From a virus: a DNA stretch of 31,725 nucleotides. Under the pieces are notes generated by a model that saw nothing but the letters and a program-made list of their open reading frames with translations, was not told the DNA's origin and made no database searches. The stretch is from IMG/VR virus record IMGVR_UViG_3300032893_001063, positions 1 through 31,725 of that record, one strand, 5' to 3'. Both the position numbers and the translations under genes were made by a program. Position 1 is the stretch's first letter. The number at the start of each line of letters is the position of its first letter. Positions 23,498 through 31,132 of this stretch are shown piece by piece.

Positions 23498-23847
23498 CCG
23501 AACGCCTGTTCCATTTTACCTGTGACCACGGATACCGCGTACTTGGAAAACGGGGGCTCCTAGAACCGCAGATCACGCACCCGTTCCTCCATTGTCGTGT
23601 GATTTGGCTGACCACTGAGCCGTCACCCGATCCTGAGATGACCGGACTAAGCCACCATTACACGAAGTGTGACCGGATGGCCTATCGCTATATCGTCAGC
23701 GGTCCCGCTCTTGAATTGTGCGAGCCATGGCTTGGTTCGCCTCAGCGCGATAAGGCACCCGAGGGCGCCCTTGCTGATCTGGAATCCTACGGTGACCCCG
23801 AACATTGGTGGATCACCGAAGGGCCAACTCCAGCGAGGCTGGGATGA
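23494..23847 (+). CDS. Small protein, possible ADP-ribosyltransferase-like fold (117 aa)
   Basis: A GTG overlaps the glycosyltransferase stop (GTGA), and its own stop overlaps the next ATG. The start RLFHFTCDHGYRVLGKRGLL resembles the opening strand-helix of compact ADP-ribosyltransferase-fold families (an aromatic-H-x-T, then a helix and G-L-L). VIWLTTEPSPDPEMTGLS and CDRMAYRYIV follow, a pattern I associate with small uncharacterised actinobacterial and phage proteins. H7 and the Thr after it would be the NAD-contact candidates. No third catalytic residue can be assigned. The composition is lower in GC than both neighbours. Other folds remain possible. Confidence 0.45.
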   Translation: MTERLFHFTCDHGYRVLGKRGLLEPQITHPFLHCRVIWLTTEPSPDPEMTGLSHHYTKCDRMAYRYIVSGPALELCEPWLGSPQRDKAPEGALADLESYGDPEHWWITEGPTPARLG

Positions 23848-24995
23848 CCACGTTGCGTAACCTCATCCATCACAAGATGGCCGACCACCATCGCGGCGAC
23901 ATCCCCGGCCGGTACTGGTACCCGCTGTCGATGGCCACGTACGGCGTCGAAGAGGTACTGGCAGTGGTCGATTGCCTGACCGAGTTCCGCACCACCATGG
24001 GCCGGGAGACGGAGGCCTTCGAAGCAGCCTTCGCGCACAGAGTGGGCGCCGACCACGCGGTGATGGTCAATTCCGGCTCGAGCGCAGATCTGCTGGTGGC
24101 ACTTTCGGTAGGTGGCATCACCCGGACAGTGGCGGTCCCGGCGGTGACGTGGCCGACGCACGCCTGGTCGTGGCTGATGGCCGGCCATGAGGTGGTGCTG
24201 GTCGACGTCGACCCCGGCACCCTCAACGTCGACCCCAACGCCCTGGACAAGCTGCAGGCCGAGGAGGACATCAACACCCTGTCGATCGTCCACCTGATGG
24301 GCAACCCCTCCTACACCGGCGACGGCGCCCTCGACCTCTACGAGGACTGCTGCCAGGCGCTCGGCGCTGACGTGGGGACCACCGGCATCGCCGCAACGTG
24401 GTCCTTCTACTTCTCCCACCACATGACCACGCTCGAGGGTGGCTGCATCACCACGAACGACGGCTCCCTAGCCGAGCACCTCCGCCTGCTGCGGGCGCAC
24501 GGGTGGGCACGCAACATGCACCACCCGCCACCGGTGCCCAAGGACCTCGATCCCCGCTACGCCTTCCTCGACTGGGGGCTGAACGTGCGCCCCACCGAGC
24601 TCGCGGCGGCCTTCGGGTTGGTGCAGCTCGGCCGGCTCGAGGAACTCAACTCCAACCGCCGGGCCAACTACGAACGCTTCGCCGACTGCCTTGGCAAGAC
24701 CCGCGCCGTGCGGCTGCCGGAGACGCAAGGGCAGACGTCGCCCTTCGCTATCGCCCTCATGGCCCGGGGGCGGGACAGGATCTGCGCCCACCTCGAGGAG
24801 CACGGGGTGGAGACGCGGCGCATCGCGGCCGGGAACCTGGCCCGGCACCCGGCCGCGCGGCGCCACCACCTGTACCACGGTGCCCTGCCTGGGGCTGATG
24901 AGGTGCACGATCACGGGTTCGTCGTCGGACTGCACCCGGTCATCGACCCTCAAGCTATGAGCACCATCGCTGAGCTCATCAAAGAGGCGGCGTAG
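23844..24995 (+). CDS. DegT/DnrJ-fold sugar enzyme with His in place of catalytic Lys (383 aa)
   Basis: I chose the ATG at 23844 (ATGA overlap) over an earlier in-frame start. The family pattern is clear: YPLSMATYGVEEV, FRTTMGRETEAFEAAFAHRV, VMVNSGSSADLL (phosphate-binding loop), AVPAVTWPTHAW, VDVDPGTLNV, EDCCQALGA, and SFYFSHHMTTLEGGCI. In ordinary sugar aminotransferases the last motif is 'F-x-x-x-K-x-x-T-x-x-E-GG'; here the Lys is replaced by H192. This change is known from PMP-dependent 3-dehydratases (RfbH/E1 and ColD types), which remove a sugar C3 hydroxyl. The Cys cluster of the iron-sulphur E1 group is not seen, so a ColD-like chemistry is more likely. It may make a deoxysugar nucleotide for the adjacent transferase. 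Confidence 0.78.
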   Translation: MTTLRNLIHHKMADHHRGDIPGRYWYPLSMATYGVEEVLAVVDCLTEFRTTMGRETEAFEAAFAHRVGADHAVMVNSGSSADLLVALSVGGITRTVAVPAVTWPTHAWSWLMAGHEVVLVDVDPGTLNVDPNALDKLQAEEDINTLSIVHLMGNPSYTGDGALDLYEDCCQALGADVGTTGIAATWSFYFSHHMTTLEGGCITTNDGSLAEHLRLLRAHGWARNMHHPPPVPKDLDPRYAFLDWGLNVRPTELAAAFGLVQLGRLEELNSNRRANYERFADCLGKTRAVRLPETQGQTSPFAIALMARGRDRICAHLEEHGVETRRIAAGNLARHPAARRHHLYHGALPGADEVHDHGFVVGLHPVIDPQAMSTIAELIKEAA

Positions 24996-27557
24996 ATGAG
25001 CACATTTGCAGGCATGTATGGACCCGAGCCTTGTCTCGATAGCGACGGCCGCCTGCTCAAGTCGACGCTGGCCTACGTGTACGTGCATGGCACCACCACC
25101 CCGACCACGCTCTACACCGACCGGACCAAGGCCCAGACGACGCCCAACCCCACCGTCTCCGACCCTCTCGGCAACCTGACGTTCTTCGCCGTGCCCGGCG
25201 AGTACGACGTCCTGGTCAACACCACTACGCTCTCGGTGACGGTGGAGCGCGACCCGCTCGACTTCTTCGACGACGGCACCGTGGTCGGGCTGGCCGGCAA
25301 CTCGGAGCTGATCGTGCAGTTGGCCGACGGCACCAACATCGTCTCCGACTTCCTGCTGTCGTATTCGCCCATCATCGGCGACAACGTCAAGGTGGTCGGC
25401 ACCACCGTGGTCGGCAAGACCGCCGGCAGTGGCTCCCAGATCATCCCTCTCAACGCTTCGGTGACCACGCCGACGCTGGCCGCGACCACGGCCTATACCC
25501 TGCCGGGGCTGAGCCTGTCGGCCTCGCCGGGCACCAACGCCTCGGTCACCACGCCCACGCTGGCCATCGGGACCACCTACACCGTGGCCCTGCCGGTGAT
25601 CGCCGCGGCCATCACCAAACTCCAGACCAGCCCGGCCGCGATCTCGTCGGGCACGTCCTGCACGCTGGTGCTCCCCAACCCGGTGACCGTGGGCTCGCGC
25701 CTCATCGCCTGCTTCACCGACCCGGTGGGCGCCAATCCGGTGCTGGCGGGGTGGACCGTCGACGCCTCCTCCGGCTACAAGAACGGCGCCTACGTCCTCA
25801 GCCACGTCACCCAGGCGGGCGATGGCCAGTCCTACACCTTCACCATGGGCGGGTCGGACTCCGGCGGGATCATGTATGAGTACAGCGGCACCACCGGGGT
25901 GGCCGGCGCCAGCACCTCATACGCCACGGGCTCGACCGCCAACGGCCCGACGGCACCCACGGTGACCCCGTCCACGGCCAAGTCGCTGTCGATCCTGGCC
26001 TTCGGTGTGTCGTCGACCACGGCCTCGTCCCTGACCTACACGGCCGGCCAGACGTTCACCAATGACCTCGCCCTCGGTGGGCTCCTCCCCACCGGTGGTG
26101 GTGAACTGGCGACTGCCCATCTCATCCTGGCGGCGGCCTCGGGGGTCACCACCACGATCGGCTACACCGCCGGGGGCGCGGGGGCCAAGTCCTCGGACCT
26201 CGTCATCGCCGTCTACAACGGGTCCTCGGCCGCGCCCGGTTCGGCTGCCACCATGCAGGTGACCGGTCCAGCCGTGGCCACGGTGGGCCAGGCACTGTCG
26301 TTCACGGTGTCGGCCATCGACTCCAACAACAACGTCGCCACCGGCTACACGGGCACCGTCCACTTCACCTCGAGCGATGCCGCCGCCACCCTGCCGGCCA
26401 ACACCACGTTGGTCAACGGGACGGGCACCTTCACCGTCACATTCAACACTGCCGGTACCCAGACGCTGACGGCCACCGACACGGTGACGGGCACCATCAC
26501 CGGGACCTCGGGGAACTGCGTGGTGTCGTCTGCTGCGAACGCCGGCAACCGGTTCCGGCTGTCCTCGGGAGTGCTGCGCACCGGGGCGTCGGCTGCTGCC
26601 ACCTTCGCGACGTGGTGCTCCACCTACCTCTCGACCGCGGACAAGGCCAACCTGCCGAACGGCCAGGTGTTCTTCCACGCCGAGAACGCCCAGGACTCCG
26701 GCGGCTCGGTCTACACGGCCATGGGCAACATCGTGTACCTCGGCGACTCGCCCGGCGGCAACTACCTCGACGGGCGTAGCGTGCCCGGGTTCGTGCTCGG
26801 GCTGGGCCTGGCGTGGACTGACATGACCATCCAGCAGGTGGCGGCCGGCGCCCTCGACAACCTGCTGCTCACCAGTGGAGGGTCGTTCACCAACCCCAAG
26901 ACCGGGCTCACGGTGAGCGGTGCCATCCCCACACTCAAGGCCATCGGGTTCTCGCCGCTGGTGATCCGCCTCGGATGGGAGGCGGGGCCGCTCGCCTCCT
27001 ACTACACCTGGAACAACTCCGGTGCCAACGCCTTCATCGCCGCCTTCCAGCACGTCTCCACCCTGCTCAAGAACAACATCCCCGGGGTGCTGATCGACTA
27101 CAACGGGTTCAGCTTCAACAGCTTCGGCCCGGCGACTGCCGGCTACACCATCGCTCAGACGATCCAGGCCAACGAGACGTGGTACCCCGGCGACGCGTAC
27201 GTGGACGTGATCTCGGTCGACGCCTACGACCGTGGCACCTGCGGGCCGCCCAATGCCGCCGACCAGTTGTTCCTGCTCCAGGCGTGCCAGCAGATGGCGT
27301 CGAACCACGCGAAGTACTGGGGCTGCGGAGAGTTCGGGTGGCAGGAGGACAACGCCACGTCGTTCGCCAACGACAAGCAGTTCATCGATTCCAATCCTGC
27401 TGACGGCAAGGGCACCGGAGCCGGCGGTCATGGCGGCGTGCCGCTCTACATGAACATGTTCCAGGACACCCCCGGCGGCAACTCCTGTCTGCAGTACAAC
27501 TTCCAGTACCTCCCCAACATCCTGGCTGCGTACCAGACGAGGATGGCATCCGCATGA
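24996..27557 (+). CDS. Modular tailspike with GH26-like glycosidase domain (853 aa)
   Basis: The ATG directly follows the previous stop. Residues ~15-90 (AYVYVHGTTTPTTLYTDRTK, DPLGNLTFFAVPGEYDVLV) are the common N-terminal attachment module of actinophage fibres. Residues ~145-190 hold a short internal repeat (NASVTTPTLAATTAYTLP, NASVTTPTLAIGTTYTVALP). A lectin-like beta domain follows (~205-410), then an Ig-like domain (~415-510). The C-terminal ~320 residues resemble a GH26-type TIM barrel: IRLGWEAG with candidate acid E662, YPGDAYVDVISVDAYDRG, and GCGEFGWQ with candidate nucleophile E779. It probably cuts a mannan- or glucan-like surface polymer during adsorption. Composition is uniformly GC-rich. 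Confidence 0.75.
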   Translation: MSTFAGMYGPEPCLDSDGRLLKSTLAYVYVHGTTTPTTLYTDRTKAQTTPNPTVSDPLGNLTFFAVPGEYDVLVNTTTLSVTVERDPLDFFDDGTVVGLAGNSELIVQLADGTNIVSDFLLSYSPIIGDNVKVVGTTVVGKTAGSGSQIIPLNASVTTPTLAATTAYTLPGLSLSASPGTNASVTTPTLAIGTTYTVALPVIAAAITKLQTSPAAISSGTSCTLVLPNPVTVGSRLIACFTDPVGANPVLAGWTVDASSGYKNGAYVLSHVTQAGDGQSYTFTMGGSDSGGIMYEYSGTTGVAGASTSYATGSTANGPTAPTVTPSTAKSLSILAFGVSSTTASSLTYTAGQTFTNDLALGGLLPTGGGELATAHLILAAASGVTTTIGYTAGGAGAKSSDLVIAVYNGSSAAPGSAATMQVTGPAVATVGQALSFTVSAIDSNNNVATGYTGTVHFTSSDAAATLPANTTLVNGTGTFTVTFNTAGTQTLTATDTVTGTITGTSGNCVVSSAANAGNRFRLSSGVLRTGASAAATFATWCSTYLSTADKANLPNGQVFFHAENAQDSGGSVYTAMGNIVYLGDSPGGNYLDGRSVPGFVLGLGLAWTDMTIQQVAAGALDNLLLTSGGSFTNPKTGLTVSGAIPTLKAIGFSPLVIRLGWEAGPLASYYTWNNSGANAFIAAFQHVSTLLKNNIPGVLIDYNGFSFNSFGPATAGYTIAQTIQANETWYPGDAYVDVISVDAYDRGTCGPPNAADQLFLLQACQQMASNHAKYWGCGEFGWQEDNATSFANDKQFIDSNPADGKGTGAGGHGGVPLYMNMFQDTPGGNSCLQYNFQYLPNILAAYQTRMASA

Positions 27558-27775
27558 GCGCACGCGAGCGCGACGAGTGGCTGGCCCGTGAAGCGTACGC
27601 GGCCAAGTTGCGCAGCCTCGGCTTCCACGCCCGGGCCAAGCATGACAAGGTCACGCATATCGACGCCCGTGACACCGGGGCGGAGTCGGCCGTCATCACC
27701 GAGCACGCTGACGGTTCCCAGTCTGTCAACATCACCCCGCCGAGCCTCAATCTCAATCTCGAAGTGAAGGAGTAA
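27554..27775 (+). CDS. Small hypothetical protein (73 aa)
   Basis: The ATG overlaps the tailspike stop (ATGA). It has a charged helical N-terminus (SARERDEWLAREAYAAKLRS), then beta-like segments KVTHIDARDTGAESAVITEH and a C-terminus of SVNITPPSLNLNLEVKE. No family is recognised. The tail of the gene carries the AAGGAG that serves the next gene. It may be a chaperone or adaptor for the fibre proteins, but that is only contextual. Confidence 0.5.
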   Translation: MSARERDEWLAREAYAAKLRSLGFHARAKHDKVTHIDARDTGAESAVITEHADGSQSVNITPPSLNLNLEVKE

Positions 27776-27779
27776 TCCG

Positions 27780-28274
27780 ATGGCGACGAAGAACGGGGCG
27801 TGGACGACACCTCTTGCCCTCACTCTCACGGCAGGGACCAACGCTCCCGACTGGAACCTGACCGGGTCTACCGGCGTCTACATCGGGCTGGCCTCAGCCC
27901 TTGCCGACGAGGCGAACTTCGACCAGACCACGACCGCCTACACCACCTACACCGGCGGGACGTGGGGCATCACCGAACTGTCCACCTCCGGCGGCTACAC
28001 CGCGGCCGGCATCGCCCTACCGACACCATCGTGGGCCACGGCTGGGGCGAGCACGGGGCAGTTGATCTACACAGCCGGGGCCGCGGTGTGGACGAGCTCG
28101 GGGGGCGGCTTCACGCTCAACCCCGGCGGCATGTTCGTGTACTCCAACAACGCCACCACCAAGTACATGATGTTCCAGCTCGTCTTCACCGGCGGCCCCT
28201 ACACCGCGTCGGGTGGTGGGACTTTCACCGTCACCCCGCCTGCCGCGGGCATGGTCACCCTCACGGTCAAGTAG
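27780..28274 (+). CDS. Beta-rich structural protein (164 aa)
   Basis: AAGGAG at 27767-27772 lies seven bases before the ATG. The protein is Thr/Gly/Ala-rich with alternating strands: LALTLTAGTNAPDWNLTGST, VYIGLASALADEANFDQTTT, GGYTAAGIALPTPSW, and FTVTPPAAGMVTLTVK. This looks like a small phage tail or decoration protein with a single beta-sandwich. The next gene starts one base after its stop. No catalytic residues are apparent. The exact role is not known. Confidence 0.6.
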   Translation: MATKNGAWTTPLALTLTAGTNAPDWNLTGSTGVYIGLASALADEANFDQTTTAYTTYTGGTWGITELSTSGGYTAAGIALPTPSWATAGASTGQLIYTAGAAVWTSSGGGFTLNPGGMFVYSNNATTKYMMFQLVFTGGPYTASGGGTFTVTPPAAGMVTLTVK

Positions 28275-29201
28275 ATGCCGGTCTTCACCCCTTCTCCGTC
28301 GGGCATCACGCTCAGCGATCTCGTCGAGGAGACGCGCCGGCACCTGCTGTCGGGGCAGGGGGAGATGCTGAACCAGCTCACGAACTCGATCGGTACGACC
28401 GACACCACGTTCACCGTCAACTACTCGCTCGGAGCCATCAACCAGCTCGGCGCCCTGCTCGCCATCGACCTCGAGGAAATCCTGGTCCTGGCCACCGACG
28501 GCAACCTGACGGTGACCTCCTGCATCCGGGCGGTCAACGGCTCGACCGCCGCCGTCCACGCCGAGGACGCCATCGTCACGGTGCGCCCGAAATTCTCCAA
28601 CTTCCGCATCGCCCGCGCCATCAACGAGGACATCGCCGATCTGTCGTCGCCGGCCAACGGCATGTTCCAGGTCATCCCCGTCGACCTCACCTACAACGCT
28701 GCGGTCCAGGGCTACGACATCACCGACGCTACGGCGATCATCAAGGTGCTCGAGGCCCGCTACAAGGTCCCGGGGCCGTCGAACAATTGGCCCTACATCC
28801 GCGAGTACAGCCTGCAGCGCAACATGCCGACCTCAACGTGGCCGTCGGGGTTCGTCTTCGACACCTACCAGCGGGCCTACCCGGGACTGCCCATCCACCT
28901 GCAGTACGCCGCGCCCTACGGCACGCTCACCTACCTCACCGACGACATCACCGAGGTGGCCGGGCTGCAGGCCACGGCTTCGGACATCCCCCCGCTCGGC
29001 GCGGCCATCCGCCTGACCGGTGCCCGGGAGATCAAGCGCAACTTCACCGAGGCCGGCGTCGAGCCTCGCCGGGCCGAGGAGGTCCCGCCCGGGTCGGTGG
29101 CGCGCTCGCCGCTGGTGCTCATGCAACTGCGCACCGAGCGCATCCACGCCGAGGCCGCCGCCCTGCTGTCCCAGTACCCGGTGCTGATCCCCTCGCGATG
29201 A
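28275..29201 (+). CDS. Probable head-tail adaptor / tail tubular A-like protein (308 aa)
   Basis: The ATG at 28275 follows the preceding stop. The opening ITLSDLVEETRRHLLSGQGE, then TDTTFTVNYSLGAI, LLAIDLEEILVLA and RAVNGSTAAVHAEDAIVTVR, is the helix-plus-beta-hairpin style of phage adaptor proteins that dock beneath the portal. Helical SNFRIARAINEDIADLSSPA follows, and a beta-rich second half (LPIHLQYAAPYGTLTYLTDD) ends in a basic helix. It is next to a 641-residue beta-propeller-like protein, matching the adaptor-nozzle pair of short-tailed phages. The homology is inferred from layout and local pattern, not from a search. Confidence 0.55.
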   Translation: MPVFTPSPSGITLSDLVEETRRHLLSGQGEMLNQLTNSIGTTDTTFTVNYSLGAINQLGALLAIDLEEILVLATDGNLTVTSCIRAVNGSTAAVHAEDAIVTVRPKFSNFRIARAINEDIADLSSPANGMFQVIPVDLTYNAAVQGYDITDATAIIKVLEARYKVPGPSNNWPYIREYSLQRNMPTSTWPSGFVFDTYQRAYPGLPIHLQYAAPYGTLTYLTDDITEVAGLQATASDIPPLGAAIRLTGAREIKRNFTEAGVEPRRAEEVPPGSVARSPLVLMQLRTERIHAEAAALLSQYPVLIPSR

Positions 29202-31123
29202 CCTCGACGTACGGGATCGAGTGGTTCTACGGGATCGACCCTGATCCGTTCTATTCAGGGACCGCTGGCGTTACCTCGCTGGTCCCCGAGCCCTTCGACG
29301 TGGCCATCGGCGGGCGCCCGTACCTCGTCGACTTCGAGTTCACCCCGTTCCGCCGTGAGGCGTACCGGCACAAGTCCATCGATATCACCCGTACCCAGGC
29401 CGACACCCTCGGTGTCCCGGGCGAGCACACCCTCAACCCCGACGGACTGTGGCGGCGCTCACAGCAGTCGTGGGGCCACGGCGCAGGCCAGCCCTACCTG
29501 GACCGGTCGACGTCGGACGAGGAGCGGTTCCGCTACTCCAAGGGCGTCGATGTGTGGTCGCCGTACCAGTTCCAGTTGCTCAACAACACCGGGCGCGTCC
29601 TCACCTCAGCCAATACCAACCTCAAGCTGGCGGTGACCGGCACGTACTTCTGGGTGCTCGACGGCACCACGCTCGGCTACACCACCGCTCCGCTGGCGAG
29701 CTTCACGCCGACCACGGCCGTGGTCGGCACCGGCTATGACCTGGCGTCCGACGGCTACAACGTGTGGGCGGTCACCTCGAGCGGGGTGTGGACCGGCTCG
29801 GACGGCACGCCGACGCCGTCGCACTACATCACCACGACGCTGCACTCCACCGCCACGGTCGCCTACGTGCTCGGGCGGCTCATCGTCACCAACGACAACC
29901 TGTTCTACAACGTTCTCACCAATTCGCTGCCCGCCGCGCTCTACACCCACCCCAACGCCAACTTCGTGTGGGTCGGGCACGCAGCCGGGACGGGCTTCAT
30001 CTTCTCGGCAGGCAACGCCGGAGCCCAGGGGATCATCTACAAGACGGCGGTGCAGCCTGACGGTACGTCCCTCGACATCCCGTCGGTGGCCGGCCAGCTC
30101 CCCAAGGGCGAGACGATCTCGGCCATCTCCGGCTACCTCGGCCTCATCCTGATTGGGACCAACCGCGGCGTGCGGGTGGCCACGGCCGACTCCTCGGGCA
30201 ACCTCACCCTCGGCTCGCTTATCACCCCGGCGCCGGCGGTGGCCACCAACCTGCCGCCGAACATGCCCTACCCCGTGCGCTGCTTCGAGGCGCAGGACCG
30301 CTTCGCCTGGTACGGCTACTCGAACCTCGACTCAATCTCGACGGGGCTCGGACGCCTGGACCTGTCCACGCTGGGCTCGCTGACCAACGCCCCCGATACG
30401 CCGGCGTGGGCCACCGACCTCATGTACTCCGCCCAGGGCGAGGTGACCTCAGTGGCCTCCTGGTACGACTCCACCTACGGCGTGTGGTGCCGGGTGTTCG
30501 CCGTGTCCGGCATCGGCATCATCGCCGAGGACCCGTCCACTCCGGTGGCCTCGGGCACGCTCCAGACCGGGCTCATCACCTACGACATCTCCGACCTCAA
30601 GTACGCCGTGTTCATCGACATGCTGCCGGGCGCCAACACTGGGACGGTCACGGCGTACCTGTCGGTCGACCAGCTCGACTTCGTCAAGTGCGGGCTCACC
30701 AACACGGTGCACACCTCGTCGCTGGTGGAGGTGCCGACCCCGCAGACCGACGCCAACACGCTCGAGATGCAGTTCGTGCTGACCTCCACCGGCTCGGTGG
30801 CCAACGGCGGGTCAGCCAACATCCACCGCACGACGCTGCGCTCGATGGTCGCCACCCGTTCCTCGACGCAGTTCCTGATCCCGCTGCGCCTGTCGCCGGC
30901 CGAGATGACCCGCGGCGACATGCCGGTGTTCTTCGACCCCGACCAGGAGCGCGCCTACCTCGAGAGCCTGCGGCTCAACCGCACCATCACCACGTTCCAG
31001 GAGAACAACTCGACCTACGCGGTGACCGTCGACAACCTGGACTGGACCCCCGACCGCATCACCAACCCGCTGGCGCAACGCAACGCCGGCGTCTTGGTAG
31101 TGACGCTCACGACCATCAGCTAA
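29198..31123 (+). CDS. Probable tail nozzle / tail tubular B-like protein (641 aa)
   Basis: The ATG at 29198 overlaps the previous stop (ATGA); the reading frame is open far upstream, but that part overlaps real genes. The central region has repeated blade-like units of the form 'strand-WVLDG/VWAVTSSGVWTGSD/FIFSAGNAGAQGIIY/LIGTNRGVRVATAD', typical of a beta-propeller, as in nozzle proteins of short tails. The N-terminal section (PEPFDVAIGGRPYLVDFEFT) and the C-terminal Ig-like section (YTVTVDNLDW-type, VVTLTTIS) flank it. It would form the distal tube through which DNA leaves. An alternative is a propeller-type receptor-binding protein. No enzymatic residues are visible. Confidence 0.55.
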   Translation: MTSTYGIEWFYGIDPDPFYSGTAGVTSLVPEPFDVAIGGRPYLVDFEFTPFRREAYRHKSIDITRTQADTLGVPGEHTLNPDGLWRRSQQSWGHGAGQPYLDRSTSDEERFRYSKGVDVWSPYQFQLLNNTGRVLTSANTNLKLAVTGTYFWVLDGTTLGYTTAPLASFTPTTAVVGTGYDLASDGYNVWAVTSSGVWTGSDGTPTPSHYITTTLHSTATVAYVLGRLIVTNDNLFYNVLTNSLPAALYTHPNANFVWVGHAAGTGFIFSAGNAGAQGIIYKTAVQPDGTSLDIPSVAGQLPKGETISAISGYLGLILIGTNRGVRVATADSSGNLTLGSLITPAPAVATNLPPNMPYPVRCFEAQDRFAWYGYSNLDSISTGLGRLDLSTLGSLTNAPDTPAWATDLMYSAQGEVTSVASWYDSTYGVWCRVFAVSGIGIIAEDPSTPVASGTLQTGLITYDISDLKYAVFIDMLPGANTGTVTAYLSVDQLDFVKCGLTNTVHTSSLVEVPTPQTDANTLEMQFVLTSTGSVANGGSANIHRTTLRSMVATRSSTQFLIPLRLSPAEMTRGDMPVFFDPDQERAYLESLRLNRTITTFQENNSTYAVTVDNLDWTPDRITNPLAQRNAGVLVVTLTTIS

Positions 31124-31132
31124 GGAGCACGC

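Noticed and set aside
27800-29197. Upstream part of the frame that continues into the nozzle-like gene
   Set aside because: It overlaps two good genes (27780-28274 and 28275-29201) in another frame and reads as Arg/His-rich shadow; the real start is the ATG at 29198.
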